A stretch of 7,352 nucleotides of DNA. Source: Chitinophagaceae bacterium. GTDB taxonomy: Bacteria; Bacteroidota; Bacteroidia; Chitinophagales; Chitinophagaceae. Made by a program: the position numbers and the translations under genes. Location of the stretch: contig JALOMX010000095.1 of assembly GCA_025455245.1 (NCBI GenBank), forward strand, positions 1-7,352, given 5' to 3'. Below, in pieces: positions 7,275-7,352 of this stretch (its first letter is position 1; each line of letters starts with the position of its first letter). The notes under the pieces are model-generated. The model was not told the DNA's origin and did not search any database. It saw only the letters and a list, made by a program, of their open reading frames with translations.

Positions 7275-7352
7275 AATCATAATTTGATTGGGTGATTTGC
7301 TGCGCAAGTTAGTTGCAACATCTTTCAAAAAATTACCATTCATCCTCAAAAA
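7275..7352 (-). other. Upstream region of the LolA-like gene, cut by the window end
   Basis: This AT-rich stretch of 78 bp should contain the promoter of the minus-strand LolA-like gene. TAACTTG (7311-7305) resembles a -7 element lacking one T. A TTTG (7329-7326) lies upstream, but the spacer is only 14 nt instead of about 19, so I cannot assign a promoter. No Shine-Dalgarno sequence precedes either candidate ATG. Confidence 0.35.

Noticed and set aside
1..7352. Search for CRISPR arrays, IS elements, tRNA genes, retron- or riboswitch-like structures and a defence system
   Set aside because: No spaced direct repeats, transposase, cloverleaf or other candidate was seen by eye. The lone Uma2 gene is not enough to call a defence island.

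Overview
The window looks like ordinary chromosomal DNA from a member of the Bacteroidota, most plausibly a Chitinophagales/Chitinophagaceae-like organism. This placement is inferred from several signs. At least one promoter matches the Bacteroidota-type TTG-N18-TAnnTTTG consensus and a second fits it partly. The chosen start codons have AT-rich leaders without convincing Shine-Dalgarno sequences. The protein complement includes a long MetRS with a fused tRNA-binding domain, a secreted Asp-box (VPS10/sortilin-like) propeller protein and a small LolA-like exported protein. Codon use appears uniform, and there are no tRNAs, rRNAs, IS elements or CRISPR arrays.

Layout, left to right: (1) the last 44 codons of an unidentified plus-strand gene (to 137); (2) a 226-bp convergent gap with nothing recognisable; (3) metG on the minus strand (364-2493), preceded by its own good promoter (2546-2575); (4) a Uma2-family (DUF820, PD-(D/E)XK) protein on the minus strand (2589-3200), with a probable promoter just upstream; (5) an intergenic region holding a strong intrinsic terminator (3264-3302) and a degenerate 7-bp-period repeat (3352-3393); (6) a 1013-residue exported two-propeller Asp-box protein on the minus strand (3402-6443); (7) a 132-bp gap dominated by a long, stable inverted repeat (6467-6518) in the leader of the propeller gene; (8) an exported 232-residue LolA-like protein on the minus strand (6576-7274), with part of its upstream region at the window end.

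The four complete genes are co-oriented on the minus strand. They probably form at least three transcription units: LolA-like plus propeller (possibly joined, with a hairpin between them), ended by the terminator at 3264-3302; then uma2; then metG from its own promoter. The two exported proteins may be functionally linked by proximity, but the sequence does not show how. MetRS is housekeeping.

I found no evidence of a new multi-gene system. The items most worth a second look are the leader hairpin at 6467-6518, the heptameric repeat at 3352-3393, and the uncharacterised exported pair.
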